Below are positions 12,601 through 27,047 of a stretch of 64,000 nucleotides of DNA, piece after piece. The stretch is from NCBI RefSeq assembly GCF_014805685.1, contig NC_060899.1:14164954-14228953 (forward strand), given 5' to 3'. Both the position numbers and the translations under genes were made by a program. The stretch comes from Silurus meridionalis (Eukaryota > Chordata > Actinopteri > Siluriformes > Siluridae). The notes under the pieces are model-generated. The model saw only the letters and a program-made list of their open reading frames with translations, was not told the origin of the DNA and did no database searches. The number at the start of each line of letters is the position of its first letter. Position 1 is the stretch's first letter.

Positions 12601-12602
<2 letters not shown>

Positions 12603-13139
12603 TTATACACATACAACATGGACAGAGAGAAAAACAGCTCTGTAAGATGAATGTTTCAGCTCTAAATATAACCCAGTGTGTCAGAGATACTCAGATGTCC
12701 ACATGGAGGAGGACAGAAATACAGCATCTCTATGTGCGCTCACATTCTTCTAGCAGCATGAGATGGGGATATGATCAGCTTTTCTTGTTCTGAAATCTAT
12801 TCCTGTCCAATAATGAATAATTACTGATAGAAAATCAAAGCGGGAACAGCGTTGAGCAATGCTTACAGGTTTGTCTGGCCAGAACAAAGCAAACTTATTC
12901 AAACATGGCTGCCAGTGCAAGATTTTTATGGTACATAAATTAAAAGAAAAATTAAATAGTTGCATGATTTTTGGCCTAGAACCCAATTTTAAATGCAGCT
13001 TCATATACATGTGTCAGATCATTAAATAAAATAAAAATAAATGAAATAAAGATTTTGGGGGATTTTTCTTCTCTGCAACATGAGATTATGTTGCCTTTGA
13101 ATTGAATGTTTATTTCTCTACCATAAGTCGTCTCCAAAG

Positions 13140-13820
13140 GCGTTTCAGAGAATTTGGCAGTAGATCCAACCAGCCTCACAACCGCAGCCCAAGACCTTCA
13201 CATTCAGCATCTTCACCACCAAGATTGTCTGAGACCATCCATCCAGACAGTTGCTGCAACAATCAGTTTGCATAACCAAAGAATTTCTACTCAAACTGGC
13301 AGAAAGCATCTCAGGGAAGCTCATCTGCATGCTTGTCGTCCTCATCTGGGTCTCAACCTGACTGCATTTGGTCATCCTAACCGTCTTGAATGCTCACATT
13401 CAGTGGCGTCTGGAACTTTGGAGAGGTGTTCTCTTCACAGATGAATCTTGGTTTTCACTGTACAGGGCAAAATGCGTGAGGCAAATGGTGGTCACACCAG
13501 ATACAGATACCCCCTGGACCCCCAATACAGTACAACTGCACATTTCACAGTGGCCTTTTATTGTGGCCAGCCTAAAGCACACTTGTGCAATAATCATGCT
13601 GTCTAATCAGCATCTTGATCTGCCACACCTGTGAGGTGGATGGATTACCTCGGCAAAGGAGAAGTGCTCACTAACACAGGTTTAGAGAGATTTGTGAATA
13701 ATATTTGAGAGAAATCAGGCTTTTGTGTACATAGAAAAAGTCTTAGATCTTTGAGTTCAGCTCATGAAAAATGGGCGCAAAAACAAAAGTGTCGCATTTA
13801 TAATTTTGTTCAGAGTTAAA
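13140..13820 (+). mobile_element. Tc1/mariner transposon fossil, internally deleted
   Basis: Frames at 13154-13444 and 13368-13634 carry broken Tc1 transposase pieces: an HTH-like part (TSLTTAAQDL, ISTQTGRKHLREAHLHACRP), then VLFTDESWFSLYR around the second catalytic Asp. The sequence then jumps at about 13468 to the C-terminal MREANGGHTRY segment in another frame, so the region with the last catalytic residue is missing. The 3' side resembles the usual subterminal DNA of these elements, ending near TTTGTTCAGAGTT (13807). A matching 5' inverted repeat was not found. Confidence 0.75.
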
Positions 13821-14449
13821 CTGGTGTAAAAATAACCCACTGTATTTAAACTCTGAGGGCTGGATGGTGGATGTGGGCCTGACATGGAGCAGACACATTT
13901 CTTTGCATTAGGATTTATTTTCTGGATTTTTCACAGCACCTGTCAAGCTGCAGAGAGGCAAGCAGAAAATAAGGAGAAAGAAGGAAATATGGCTGGAGGT
14001 AACCATGTAACATGGTCCGCAACTTTTTGTTAGTAAAAAGTAAATATAACATTTTGAATAAATATAATTACAGGTAACGTTTGGTTACTTAATCTTAGTC
14101 GCATTAATCGAATAAATGGGTTGAAAGGAAACTAAGATGCCAGTTTAACATCTTAACCAAATCGTATTGGGTTAAACCAAGAATATAATGAATAATGAAT
14201 CCAGAGCTGCCTTTCCAAATTGAAAGTGGTGAAAAAAAAACTATATACACCTATTGCACATATTAATCCGACTGAAATGCAACGACTTTGTTATTGTGGT
14301 TTGTTCACATTGACATTCTTTAGAATGTCTGCACAAAACGTCTATTTTTGCAGTGTGAAAGACAAGACGCCTGCTGTCTTCTGAGGGTTCTCACTAAGCT
14401 GGATAACGCAGAGTCGAGCTTACTTCAAATACTGCCATTTCCGTGTCTG

Positions 14450-14640
14450 GAGGAGAAAAGAATGGAAGGGAAAGAAAGGGAAAGGAGGAGAAGGCAGGCT
14501 CTGTGGGCGGGGCTATTTTGGGAAGGGAGGTGCGGAAAAAGCCGCCTCGTGCTGACAGCTCGCGTTGTGTGTGAACGAGAGCGGGTGGCCCCGGTGATCT
14601 CCCACGCACGGGGACTTACACGAGGGAACCATCCTTAACC
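14450..14640. promoter_or_regulatory. GC-rich block with GC box, possible promoter or CpG island
   Basis: In otherwise AT-rich DNA this 190-bp block has an A/G-rich run, a GGGCGGGGC Sp1-type box at 14505-14513 and several CpGs (CTCGCGTTGTG, GAACGAGAGCGGG, CCCACGCACGGGG). Short open frames across it look like composition effects. It could be an enhancer or a distal promoter for EGR4, or an unannotated non-coding transcript start. Confidence 0.3.
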
Positions 14641-15227
14641 AAAAAAGAGCGTCTGAATGCACTGTGAATCACCAACGTCTCTATTTTTGAAGGGTGCAGT
14701 ACCATTTATGGTCTACATAACACCGGAAACAGAAATATATTTTGAAATTCCAACGTACTGTTAAATGTGTTTTCATCATTATAATATATATTTGTCACAA
14801 TTAACAAACTAAATAACTTTAATTCATAATTGATAATTTCAAGTTAAATTCAATTGTTTTTTCTACATTTCACCGTAGTTAATATCAGAATAATAAGATG
14901 GTCTGTATTCTTTCATTATGAATCTAATAATCTATTAGTTAGATTCTAACCCAAATGTCTTTTCACTTCAAAAGGCATGAAGTCCCTTAAATATTCATAG
15001 TCTTTCACGTGTCCTTCTTGCGTCTTCATAGATTCCACTTGCGTTTTCTTCCAACTTCCCAAAGAAATTTCAGTTGCTTGATTTGGAGAATGTAGGTGTG
15101 TGGATTGTGACCTGGTGGACTGGCCCATCTCCCCATTTAGGGGATTCAGAAATTGGTCTTGATCCACAATCTCCCTGACCTTTTCATGTACAGCTTTAAA
15201 AGTACACTACATGTGCCATAACATGAT

Positions 15228-15470
15228 TATCATCACTATCCACTAAGTCATTTTCTATACCTCTTACACAGGGTCATGGGGGAGCCAAGGGGGGTACCTA
15301 AAAAACTTGGACAGGATGGGGTGCTAACATACTACAAACAGTTGAAAATCTGAATCAATCTACTGCACATCTCATGTTATTGGATTAGGGGAGGAAACCA
15401 GAGAACATGCAAACTCTAAACATACAGGAGGGGGTGGGTTACAAACCTCAGGAGTACAAGGCAAATTATT
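15228..15470 (+). repeat. Dispersed repeat ('GGGTCATGGGGGAGCC' type), degraded copy
   Basis: Recognisable segments are ACAGGGTCATGGGGGAGCC, GGACAGGATGGGGTGC and GAGAACATGCAAACTCTAA, in the order found in a common fish repeat. A diverged copy in opposite orientation may lie at 20230-20370. Confidence 0.45.
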
Positions 15471-16599
15471 ATTGTTGTTGTTGTTGTTGTTGTTGTTGTT
15501 ATTGTTAACAATAATACAAATTATTTTTTATTGTTGTGTTATTATTACTACCTGCACATGTTAAGCATCAGTGACACAATGTCCACAAATATCTTTTCAG
15601 AATGAATGCAGAGTGTTTATTTATATACTGCAGATATTACAAAAAAAGTTAATCAGAGTTACTAATGTGATGCATCATTTAAGGACAGTGTGTTTAAGAC
15701 CAGTTCTAAATATCTAGACATGTTTAAATAAATCTAATCTAAATAAATTAATCGTTATGGACACGACAACATGAACATTGCATGTAATTATACAGCTCAC
15801 ACGACTGTGACTATTGAGAAATATAATGTAAAGTAATCTGGGAAACAGCACAAAGCAGAACAACTGTTAGACCAACCAGTGTTTTATTGATCACGGTGTA
15901 AAATCTCGCGTTACATAACACGGCGCCATGCTTCACTAATCTGATTCCATGCACACCCGTACTGTAAGCGTGGCTGCGGTACAGATTTCACCACAGGCTT
16001 TACATGCATCCCCCTGTTCAGTTTGGAAGTGGTCTAATCTGAAAAGAGAGGCTGTGAGGATGAAAGATGAAAGATGAAAGATGAGAGCGCAAATGTCGGA
16101 TGCTGCAGCCGCAGCGATGTGGTCGCTGTCCGCGGTGCTGAAAAGCTACACACAGCCAGATGTTCTGCTGCAGACGAGTCGAGTGTAACTTGTGGATCTC
16201 AAACCAGCCTTTTGCATGAAAAATTTCGCAAGACAAAAATAATTCCTGGTATTATGTTCATAAGAAAAAGCAGTCACGCTATGTAACGCCAAAACACCTA
16301 CAGGATTCAAAAGCATCATTCATCATCTTCGGTGGATAAATGACATTAAGCAGGACTTATTTGCATTCATCTGTATCAGATTGGGTTTATAAAATCACAC
16401 ACAATGGAGCTGATGTAGGCTCGGTTGTGATTATGATTAATTTTTTAAAAACAAATAGTGAATATTTTTGCATTAGTGGTTAAATAGCAATCGATCTACA
16501 ATCAGCTCAGTCTCCTGTTCAGTCTGTTTTACCGCATCGGTCTTCAGGACAATCGGCTCTGCGTCACATTCCCCCGTGCCCATTTTCGGAGGGGGAAAC

Positions 16600-16944
16600 C
16601 CCGTCACATCCTCTGCCCATGTATGGGCAGCAGTAGACCGAAGTCGGTACACGGCGGGGAATCCTCTTGCCGACGTAGATGAGCGAGAGGCGGAGTCCCG
16701 GTGAAGCTGACCGGTATAAAAGAAGGACAAGGGATTCCGGTGGACGTAGCGACGGCGAAGAGCGACCAAAGACCACCGAAAGACCCACTGTCTGACGGGC
16801 ACGCAAAGGGAATCCCGACAGCCAAACGCGGAGATTGATTACATTTCTCAATTACGCACTGGCGAAATTGATCCTTGCTCGACACGAGACTTGTGGATTT
16901 GCATCGTGCTTTTGATTTATTTCTTCTCGTCCAAGGAAAACAGG
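16600..16944 (+). promoter_or_regulatory. EGR4 core promoter and 5' UTR
   Basis: TATAAAAG lies at 16715-16722, about 220 bp before the ATG. Upstream, CCATGTATGG (16617-16626) is a CArG box with one mismatch to CC(A/T)6GG, set in a palindrome, with ETS-like TTCC and CRE-half TGCGTCAC elements near 16558-16575. CArG plus ETS is the known serum-response layout of EGR genes; activity here is inferred. Confidence 0.55.
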
Positions 16945-18448
<1,504 letters not shown>

Positions 18449-19260
18449 GCGCGCGCTCTTGGGTCAAAAAAAAAAAACGTGTGTTCACCTGCTACGAAGG
18501 GAAGCTTCTGGTTAAAGTAAAGCACAGTTTACCGGCGCGAGACGGTTCACCAGATGGAAGCGTGAAAAGCTCAAAGTTGCAGTCACGCAAAAAAAAAAAA
18601 AACATATATAATGGGGGAATGATCGGAGAGAAAAGTGGCCTGATTTTGGCACCACTTTCAATGGACTTCCGGTGCGCAGATGCCGTGGTGTCCCTTTGAC
18701 GAGGTCATAACCAAGACTGCACATTACTTGGATATTGGACTCTTCGAGTCTCTCGAGTGTCGTATATTTTTGCTGTTGAAATTAAAAATGCATGTTTTCT
18801 TCCATATGTTATTAAAACTGTTCGGCGCTGCTAGACCATGTCATGCATGCACATGATCCAACTTTTACTAAATGGTCATCGTGTTGTATTTTGATACTTC
18901 ATTGTGTATAAATATAAGACTAAAGAAACCTATATTTGTATATTTTCGATGGGTATTTTTTTACTGAACAAAATGACAGAAGAATATAGAAAAAAAATCT
19001 TCTTAGAGATTTTATCAGAATGTTGTATTCAACTTTTTACAAATGGAGCGCTTGACTGGTTCCCTGGGAACCAAACGCAGATGAAGACATCAACATAGTA
19101 GTTGAGTTTCAGTAGCACACTTGGTTGTGCAGATATCTTATTTTGTCTATTTGCATTTTTTTTTTATGAAATCAAATGTTACTGTGCAATGCCACGCCGT
19201 TTAAAGCCTAATGGGTATTTCAGATCATTTATGAATGAAATAAAATGGACTGTTTATTGA
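18449..19260 (+). other. EGR4 3' UTR
   Basis: AT-rich sequence without further coding, ending at an AATAAA signal at 19239-19244. Two poly-A runs near 18467-18477 and 18590-18601 are encoded in the DNA. The end near 19260 is inferred. Confidence 0.5.
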
Positions 19261-19308
19261 GTACATTTGTTACATTTGATTAATTTATTGCACACACACA
19301 CCCCCACT

Positions 19309-19310
<2 letters not shown>

Positions 19311-19366
<56 letters not shown>
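19311..19366. repeat. (CA)n microsatellite
   Basis: About 56 bp pure CA just downstream of the EGR4 poly(A) signal. Confidence 0.9.
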
Positions 19367-19368
<2 letters not shown>

Positions 19369-19684
19369 TTTATGTATGTCTCCACAGCGCCCTCTGCTGG
19401 TCAACATACCAAATCCTCCTTTTTTTTAATTTCCAGACCTGCAGATGTGTGCGCCTCCCTTTTCCAGAATTGCATTGCCCCCTTTAATGATACCCCTCAG
19501 TTGTGTGTGTCCTTGTGATAATTAACATGCATGATCCTGATCAGTGTTTGCACCATTTTTTCTGTCCATTAATAGTAACATTCTTCCACACACCTGACTC
19601 TTATGGCTAACACATGACAGCACATAATTAGTATATTAAATTAGGTCTAGTATGTGAGAATTAGACTATTGTAATTCGAATGAT

Positions 19685-20004
19685 TTTGTATATATAGATT
19701 TCTCTCCGGTTCTGGACCAGTCCATGTGCGCGCTCCCGACCGAGCTGACATGACGTCAGAAGCGGCCCTGACAGATGAGCGCGCTCTCGGTAAGAGCTCT
19801 CACGTCGGTTGTTCTTGAACAAAACACACACACACACACACAGGGACAAAGATGGGTAAGAGAAGGATGTCTGAAAGCTATACCATCCCGGCTTCAGCTG
19901 ATGCGCTCCGGTACGCGCGAGAGAGCGCACACGCGTGAACGCAGTTGTATGTTTTTATGTGCGAGGCGCAACGTGCGGCAGAGACACGCGGGGTAACCGA
20001 GTAA
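19685..20004 (+). promoter_or_regulatory. Probable FBXO41 promoter and non-coding first exon
   Basis: A TATA-like TATATATAG (19689-19697), a perfect palindromic CRE TGACGTCA (19751-19758) and a local rise in CpG lie about 1.3 kb before the FBXO41 coding start. Strong 5' splice sites follow at 20000/20001 (CGA|GTAAGT) and 19789/19790 (CTCG|GTAAGAG). An acceptor at 21203-21204 opens the first coding exon, so a 5' UTR exon here is plausible. No transcript evidence is available. Confidence 0.5.
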
Positions 20005-21204
20005 GTATCCTACCGGCTCTGTTGGTCTATTTCAAGCTGGTTCCTTAAGCGATCTCTGCTTAAGCAGGCTATGATCGAAGGGTTGGGTCGGAATGCACTG
20101 CATTGGCGTCGGTTCTTATCCAATCCAGCGATTAAATGGTCGATAGTGTACACATGGTGTCATACTTAGATAAATAATAGACATCATGCCCATTCGAGCC
20201 TTCGAATTCAAGTCCATTATTGGTCAGCAGGTTGGTTTTGCACTTCCATGGCTGGAGGTTCGACCCCTGCCTCCTTCCTGTGTGTAGAGTTTGCTCTTGT
20301 GCTCCAGGCTTTTCCTCATGGTATTCTGTTTTTCTTTCCCAGTTCTTTCCCGAAGCCATGTTAATGACCACTTCCAGTTTGTCTGTAGTGTGATCTGAAA
20401 AAGCATGAAGGATAGAATTGATGTATGAAGTATTATTTCTGAACATAATGGAAAATAGTGTGATAGTGATGAATAGTTTGATGGTTTGCTATACACACAC
20501 ATGCACATGGGACGTATTTATGAGCAACACATGAATAAACAATATGGCTGGTGTATATATGCTTTATAGAGGGTGAATGTGTCTAAATCATTCAAGTGTC
20601 TGCATGTAAAGCCCTGCGTATTTTTTTAGACATTGCTCACATACTTGTTCACTGCACTCCATAATCACTGCATGCACCTAGGAAACAGGAGTTTATTTAT
20701 GCTCATTCATTATTTCAGACCCACTCTAATTAGAATTAGACAGCATGTGGGGGTGAAGATGAAGCACTGCTGCTTCCATACTGTGCTAAACAGAAAACAC
20801 AGTCTGACCTAGTTTCTGTTTGGCTCCTTTTCCATGGAAGGTAAAGGCATGGAGGAGAGACAGTACAACAGAAGAGCAGTAATAAAGGAAATACATTGTC
20901 AGATGTAGAGCATGCACATTCAGCTCAGATCAACATCTGTAGATCAATAGGATAAGTCACGTCCTGGGACAGCGAACATCTGGATTTAAGAGATGGTGCT
21001 GTATCATGGATAGAAAGATGAATGAATAGAGTTTTCCTTAAAGCACGCTAAGAAGGCTCACATATCATAATTATAGCCTTTACACTTCCTATTTCTTTTC
21101 CCTAATAGGCATTTCTCAATGTCTATTTATATATTGTTTTAACAGAAGGGAACAGGTTGCTTGGGTGAATTGTGAAAGATTGTAATTTGTGATGCGCTTT
21201 GCAG
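20005..21204. other. FBXO41 presumed 5' UTR intron
   Basis: No coding exon is visible. About 20230-20370 is repeat-like (segments TAGAGTTTGCTCTTGTGC and TTTTCCTCATGGTATTCTG). The rest is AT-rich unique sequence. Confidence 0.45.
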
Positions 21205-21214
21205 GCAAACAAGG

Positions 21215-24200
21215 ATGTCGACTGCTGCTGAACAGCCAAAACATTGCCCAGACTGTGGAGAGCTGTGCGGTTTTGGTGACGTCCCGAAGAAGCACACTTG
21301 CCAAATGATCTGTCTGACACCAAGACGTAAATCCGAAGGGGCCCTGATGGCTCTTTCCGCCCAGACACAAAGCTCTTCCTCCATGGGGAACATCGAGCTC
21401 AGCCAACCCTCACATCTGGAGCTCTTGGACGCACTAAGCCTGGCTCCTTCAGCCACATCTCCTCTTGCTCATTTGCTGGTTCACCAATGTTCTCCGACAC
21501 TCCTGTCCTCTACTGCCCCTTCCTCATTGTCTCCATTCTCCAGGCCTGAGCAAGCATTAGCCCAAATGAGCACACCATGGCAGGCCAGGTTAGCCATGGA
21601 AGCTGGGCTCCAGCAGCTGACCCTGGAGGTTCAGGAGCATGTATCCATACGGCTGGGGTCCTTGCAGGACGAGGTGAGGAGGAGGAACACAGAGGTGCAC
21701 AGGGCTCGAAGGGAAAGCGAGAGAATGGAGAAGGAAAAGCAAAACGCAGAGGAGAAGGCAGCAGAGCTGGAGCGCCAGGTGGAGGTTTCTGTGGAGATGC
21801 TAGCCAGCCTGAGGAAAGAGCTGATGGAGAGAGAAGAGGAGCTCAGCCTCAAACAGCAGTAAGTGTATTTAATATGCAAAGGTATCAAATACTGTAGATT
21901 GATAACTATGCAATCTTAATATATAGAATTTGATGTGTATACAATATTTTGGATAATTTATTTATATTTTAGGTGAATGGGAAGTATTTTATGATACATT
22001 TCTAATCATTGCAGAGTATTTCATTTATTTTATCCATTAAGAATGTTACCAGGGGAATTATGGAATCAGTCGAGGCTTATCTTAGGTATTTTTGTTTAGT
22101 TTTATATTAAATCTAGGCCAGTCAGGCAGGTGGAGGATACAAATCTTGCTCAAGGGCCTAATAGGAGCTCCTTAACCCACAATTCCCCCAGGACCCCCAA
22201 CCTGGCTTTTTACGACTGTATTAGCCACTCTATATTAGAGGCAATAACTGTATTAGAGGCAATAACGTCGATCATTAAAATGGTTATAGCAGCACCAGAA
22301 TCACTCGAGAGGTCTTAAAAAGCCGTAAGCTAAAGGACAGTGTCCAAAACACACCACCATTGGTTAATAAATGGTTATAAAATAACCAGGCATCCCCTCT
22401 AAAGGTCTCGGAAAGCCGTGAGACAAAAACAAGGTGTCCAAAAAAACATTTAGACTTTCATTTCCTAAAGAGGAGAGAAGAAAGACCGTCAGGAATTTTG
22501 CAGCTAAAAATATTGTATTAAATCAATTTCAGATCATAAGACGGCTCCTGAACGTGTTAAGTCTGAGCTGCTAGTGTGGTTATTTCTGCTTCATTTCTCC
22601 CTCAGCATATGTCTGAAACAGCACAGCCCACCCTCTCTGGAGCCTGTAAAATTACATGGTGCTGGAATTAACATCCTGTTGCCATGGCAGCTTTTCTCAT
22701 GGATTCACTTGATTTGCGGGCGTCCGCCTCACTGCCTGTAGAAATGCAGCTTGACAGGGCAGATGGGCAGAACCGCAGGGCGCTGAGTGGCATGACTTGA
22801 CACACTCTGTATGTGTGTCTGTGTAAATAGGTCACAATCTTGAGTCCTTTTTTGGAAGTGAGTGAGCATGGAATCAAGACTTATACATACTATAGATAAG
22901 ACTAATGACATTGTCCAAATGTAGTACAGAAGTTCCAATTGGTTCCAATAAACAGTTGTGTCACTTTGACATGGGGCATGTTGGAAAGTAGATGCTGTTA
23001 CCACCATGTAGTTTACCACCGTGAAAGAATCAATGTTTAGATTAATAGGGTAGATCAGGGGTCACCAACGGCCAGGAAATGGACCGGCACCGGACTGGTA
23101 TATAATTATTTATATATAATTATTTGTAGATGTGCTAAACTTTTTGATTTCTGATTGCTAAACTGTTTCTCAAGCACCAGCAGTGCTACATGTACATAAC
23201 GTACCACAACACTACAGAGTGTCCTGAGGTATACAACACTTGCCTGAAAGTCACATAGAATATAGATTAACATGGCAGAGGTAGAGCTGGATCTTTCTGG
23301 AGACAGAACAGCAAAAAACCTGTACCATATTAAAAATAGCATAGCATAGTTTTTTCCCATTGCATCGTATTGCTCTAAATTGCATTGTGTTGAACAGCAC
23401 TTATATTAGGATGTTAGCTATTGCTCTCTTGCTGTACTGGCAAACGTAAATGCTACCAGAGAGACAAGATTTACATCATTTTAAGACAGAAATACATCAT
23501 AGCTCTGACTGCTAGCTGTCTACTGCAGAGTCTTAGCATAGGTCTGTGTCAGTAAGTCCATATTTTGTTTTTGTGTCTAAAACTTCCTGGTTTAGTTCCA
23601 AACCTTTGTGTTCCCTTTCTCAATTTTCCCTAGTATGTGTTGTCAACTTGTGTCTTGACATTTATCATAGGATCAGTGTGACTTTTCAGTCTGGAATTAC
23701 CATCTGGCACGTTTCAATTCTGAGATTACATGAGAAAAAAAAACAATGTACACTATAGACCGAAAATGCTGTGTCTCATGTGTGTGTGTATCAGAGAGTC
23801 TGTGACTTGGACAGGTTTGTCCAAGAGACCGCTTTGAAGGAAGCGAGCGCCAAGCTTCGCCTGCAGAGCTTCATCGAGAATCTGCTAGAGAGAGCCGAGC
23901 GAGCCGAGCGACAGCTACAGGAGCTGCACACACCCTCACGTATCACATCACCCGACGGCTCCTTCACAGTTGCTGGAGGAGCGTTACACCAAGTAGGAGA
24001 GCTCACGTCTAGCTTAATAATCAAGAGCTCAAAATGATTGTACTGATTTATGTGTATTCTTCCATCTTATAGAGGTGCTACAGTGAATCTGCCATTTCCA
24101 GGTGCTGCTATTCACAATGTGATCACACAGGAAGCCCGGTGCATAGGTAATAATGGCACTGCAGATCAGCCCGAGTTTCTTTATGTATAAATATAAATGA

Positions 24201-25972
24201 TGATAAATGAGAGATACTTTTAACAGCAGGTTCAGGGCCAGCTTTTTTCTCTCTACTATCACCCTACTGAACTCTAAACTACACTGTTAGGACACTGAAT
24301 AAATATACATACAAAGTACGTATTGCATATTGTAAATGTATATTTTTCTTATTTTCTATACATATTGTGCGTTACACACATCGTGCACTGATATTTCACA
24401 TATATGTGAAGTACTTAGTGTACTCGCTCATCATCTTTTGCACATTTTACACTGCCATAGCCTTTTTATTTAATTGCTCTACATATATTTACATATTTAT
24501 CTGCACTTGTTAATTTTCACAATTGCTACTGTTTTGCATTTTGTTGCTGTGTATCTGTACTTTGCAATGCCAATGAAGTTATCTCTATCTATAAATTATA
24601 ACATTGTATATCAATAAATCTTATTTTCTTTTTATGTGTGCATGCCCTAATCAGATCGGAGGTGTGTGAGGTGCTTTGTGAAGTGCAGTGTTACCAGAAG
24701 AACCCTTCAGACATGGAGGCTGATTCAGACAGCTGGTCCGTCTATAGCACCGAGTCACTAGAGGGTCTGAAGCAACATTACAGAATCTACAACAAGAGAG
24801 GTAACACTGATACACAACCACACACACACACCAGTACACAAACACATGTACTACCCGGGGAGTAACATTCAGGGTTCCCATAGTGCAATTAAAAAAAAAT
24901 TAGCCATAATTATAGACAATATGTTTTTGATTCCTAAAAATCAGATTTGATATCGTATAAATCCGATTTATAGGATAATGGCTTTAAAAAAATCAGCTAC
25001 TCTATGATTTGAATTTAAACACAGCAATTCACGTTTGCATGAAATTGTATTAATTTATTCCCATCAGTTTATTCTCTTCATTTCGTAGTGTTTCTCTCGG
25101 CTGCACTGCTTCCAGTACGTATATGTGGATGTTAGATTTTTTGTCCAATCAGATTTCAGCCTCTATGTGCTGCCATGTCATTCTAATCTGCCCAGGGCCT
25201 TCAAAGTCAGTACTGCTGGCCTTTTTACCAAAGAGAATATTACCAACAGCTCTGTTTCTTCAACCAATCAGATTTCATATTCGCCTCACAGGGCAGCTAG
25301 CTGGCCCAGAATAGTGTCAGCATTTTTACGTCCTCTGATTGGTTGGACAGAGGGAAACTGTCACAGCCGACTCGCAAAGTGTAGCGCTGCACACATGAAT
25401 ACATCTGAGTTAGGTACGAATACGGTCATTGTGAATTTAAATATGGTGGAGTAAAAAGTACATCTATTCAAAAACATAAATGTAGTTGAGAAGAAAGTAA
25501 AAGTTGGTCATATCTTCGAAACAAAGTTTTATTACATTTAATCAAATACTTTACCGCACTGCATACAAACCATTCACACACACACCTACACACACCCACA
25601 CACACTGTACTTTAGAAAACCACTGACACTGGAGATTCCTTACAGAATTGTTATTGTTGTAGTACATGAAAACGTCTCTGTATCTGTGAGTAAATCTGCT
25701 TTTTTTCTCTGCCACGTTATCGTGCACAGAAAACCCCGCCTTCCGGCATCACAGCCGTCATCGTGGCAACAGGCCTGACCGATCGGCAATGTGTTTGAAG
25801 CAAGTGAAGAGGAGGGCGTGGCTTTTCTGCGTCTTTCCTTACCTAGACACACACTCGCTCCTCACTGCTGCACAGGTGTGTGTTGTTGCACTTTAACCAT
25901 TTTTATGGGTGTATATATTTTAGATGAATCGTAAAAGCATTGGTGGTGATAAAACGTTTTTAATAAGTGTCT

Positions 25973-26024
<52 letters not shown>

Positions 26025-26132
26025 GTGTGTATGTGTGCTGTAGGTGTGTAAGGATTGGTGGAGTGTTGCCCATCACCCTGCAATGTGGAGCAGAGTAACA
26101 CTAGAAAATAACCGCATTTCATCAAAGGTATG

Positions 26133-26183
<51 letters not shown>

Positions 26184-26270
26184 AACACACTGCCTGTATT
26201 TCATTTGATTAAATAAATAAGTAATTTGAATTTTATTGTTGCATTATGCAACCTTCTGTATAATGGTAAA

Positions 26271-26324
<54 letters not shown>

Positions 26325-26460
26325 TTGTGTGTGTGCGTAGTTTATGGTGACTATGGCTCAGTGGTGTAGTGAGACACACACGCTCGTTCTACACAATCTA
26401 AAACCTCGTACACGTGCCAAGAAGGAAAGTAAAGAAGAGTATTTAAAGAACACAAGGTAT

Positions 26461-26498
<38 letters not shown>

Positions 26499-26817
26499 TA
26501 GGTACACAAAAAACACAAGTTATTTCAGACACAAAGGACATGAATATTAACCTCTAGATGCTCAGCATGGCGTATTTTTTCCGTCCTGCTTTTTTAGAGG
26601 GTGCCTGGAGGCAGGGCTGGAGGCGGTACTAAGAGCAGCAGGGCGGAGTCTCGTGGCTTTGACCGTCTCTCATTGCACCAACATTTTGACAGACAGGACT
26701 CTATGGTTGGTCAGTTGCCACTGCAGAGCTCTGCAGACACTGACATACAGGTGAGGGTCTGATTTAAACACACATAAGAATTTGCATGTCACGCATACAA
26801 TATCAAATTACAGAGTG

Positions 26818-26888
<71 letters not shown>

Positions 26889-27013
26889 ACTGTATTTGTG
26901 CATTTAGGAGCTCATCAGATCCTGTGGGTCAGGAGGTGATCTGGGCTTTAGGGGCAGGATGTAGAGACATTACCAGTCTAAAGATTGCACCACTCCAGCC
27001 ATGGTAAGTGTTT

Positions 27014-27047
<34 letters not shown>

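Larger units (their letters stand above)
11562..16560. other. CYP17A-EGR4 intergenic region
   Basis: No gene is visible. It holds (CATA)n at about 11813-11852, (CA)n at 12528-12599, a Tc1 fossil (13140-13820), a GC-rich block (14450-14640), a dispersed repeat (15228-15470), (TTG)n near 15472-15500 and a GATGAAA repeat near 16058-16083. The rest is AT-rich unique-looking DNA. Confidence 0.6.

Noticed and set aside
14946..15167. 73-residue minus-strand frame
   Set aside because: No recognisable domain, no splice or promoter context, and neighbouring DNA is repeat-derived.
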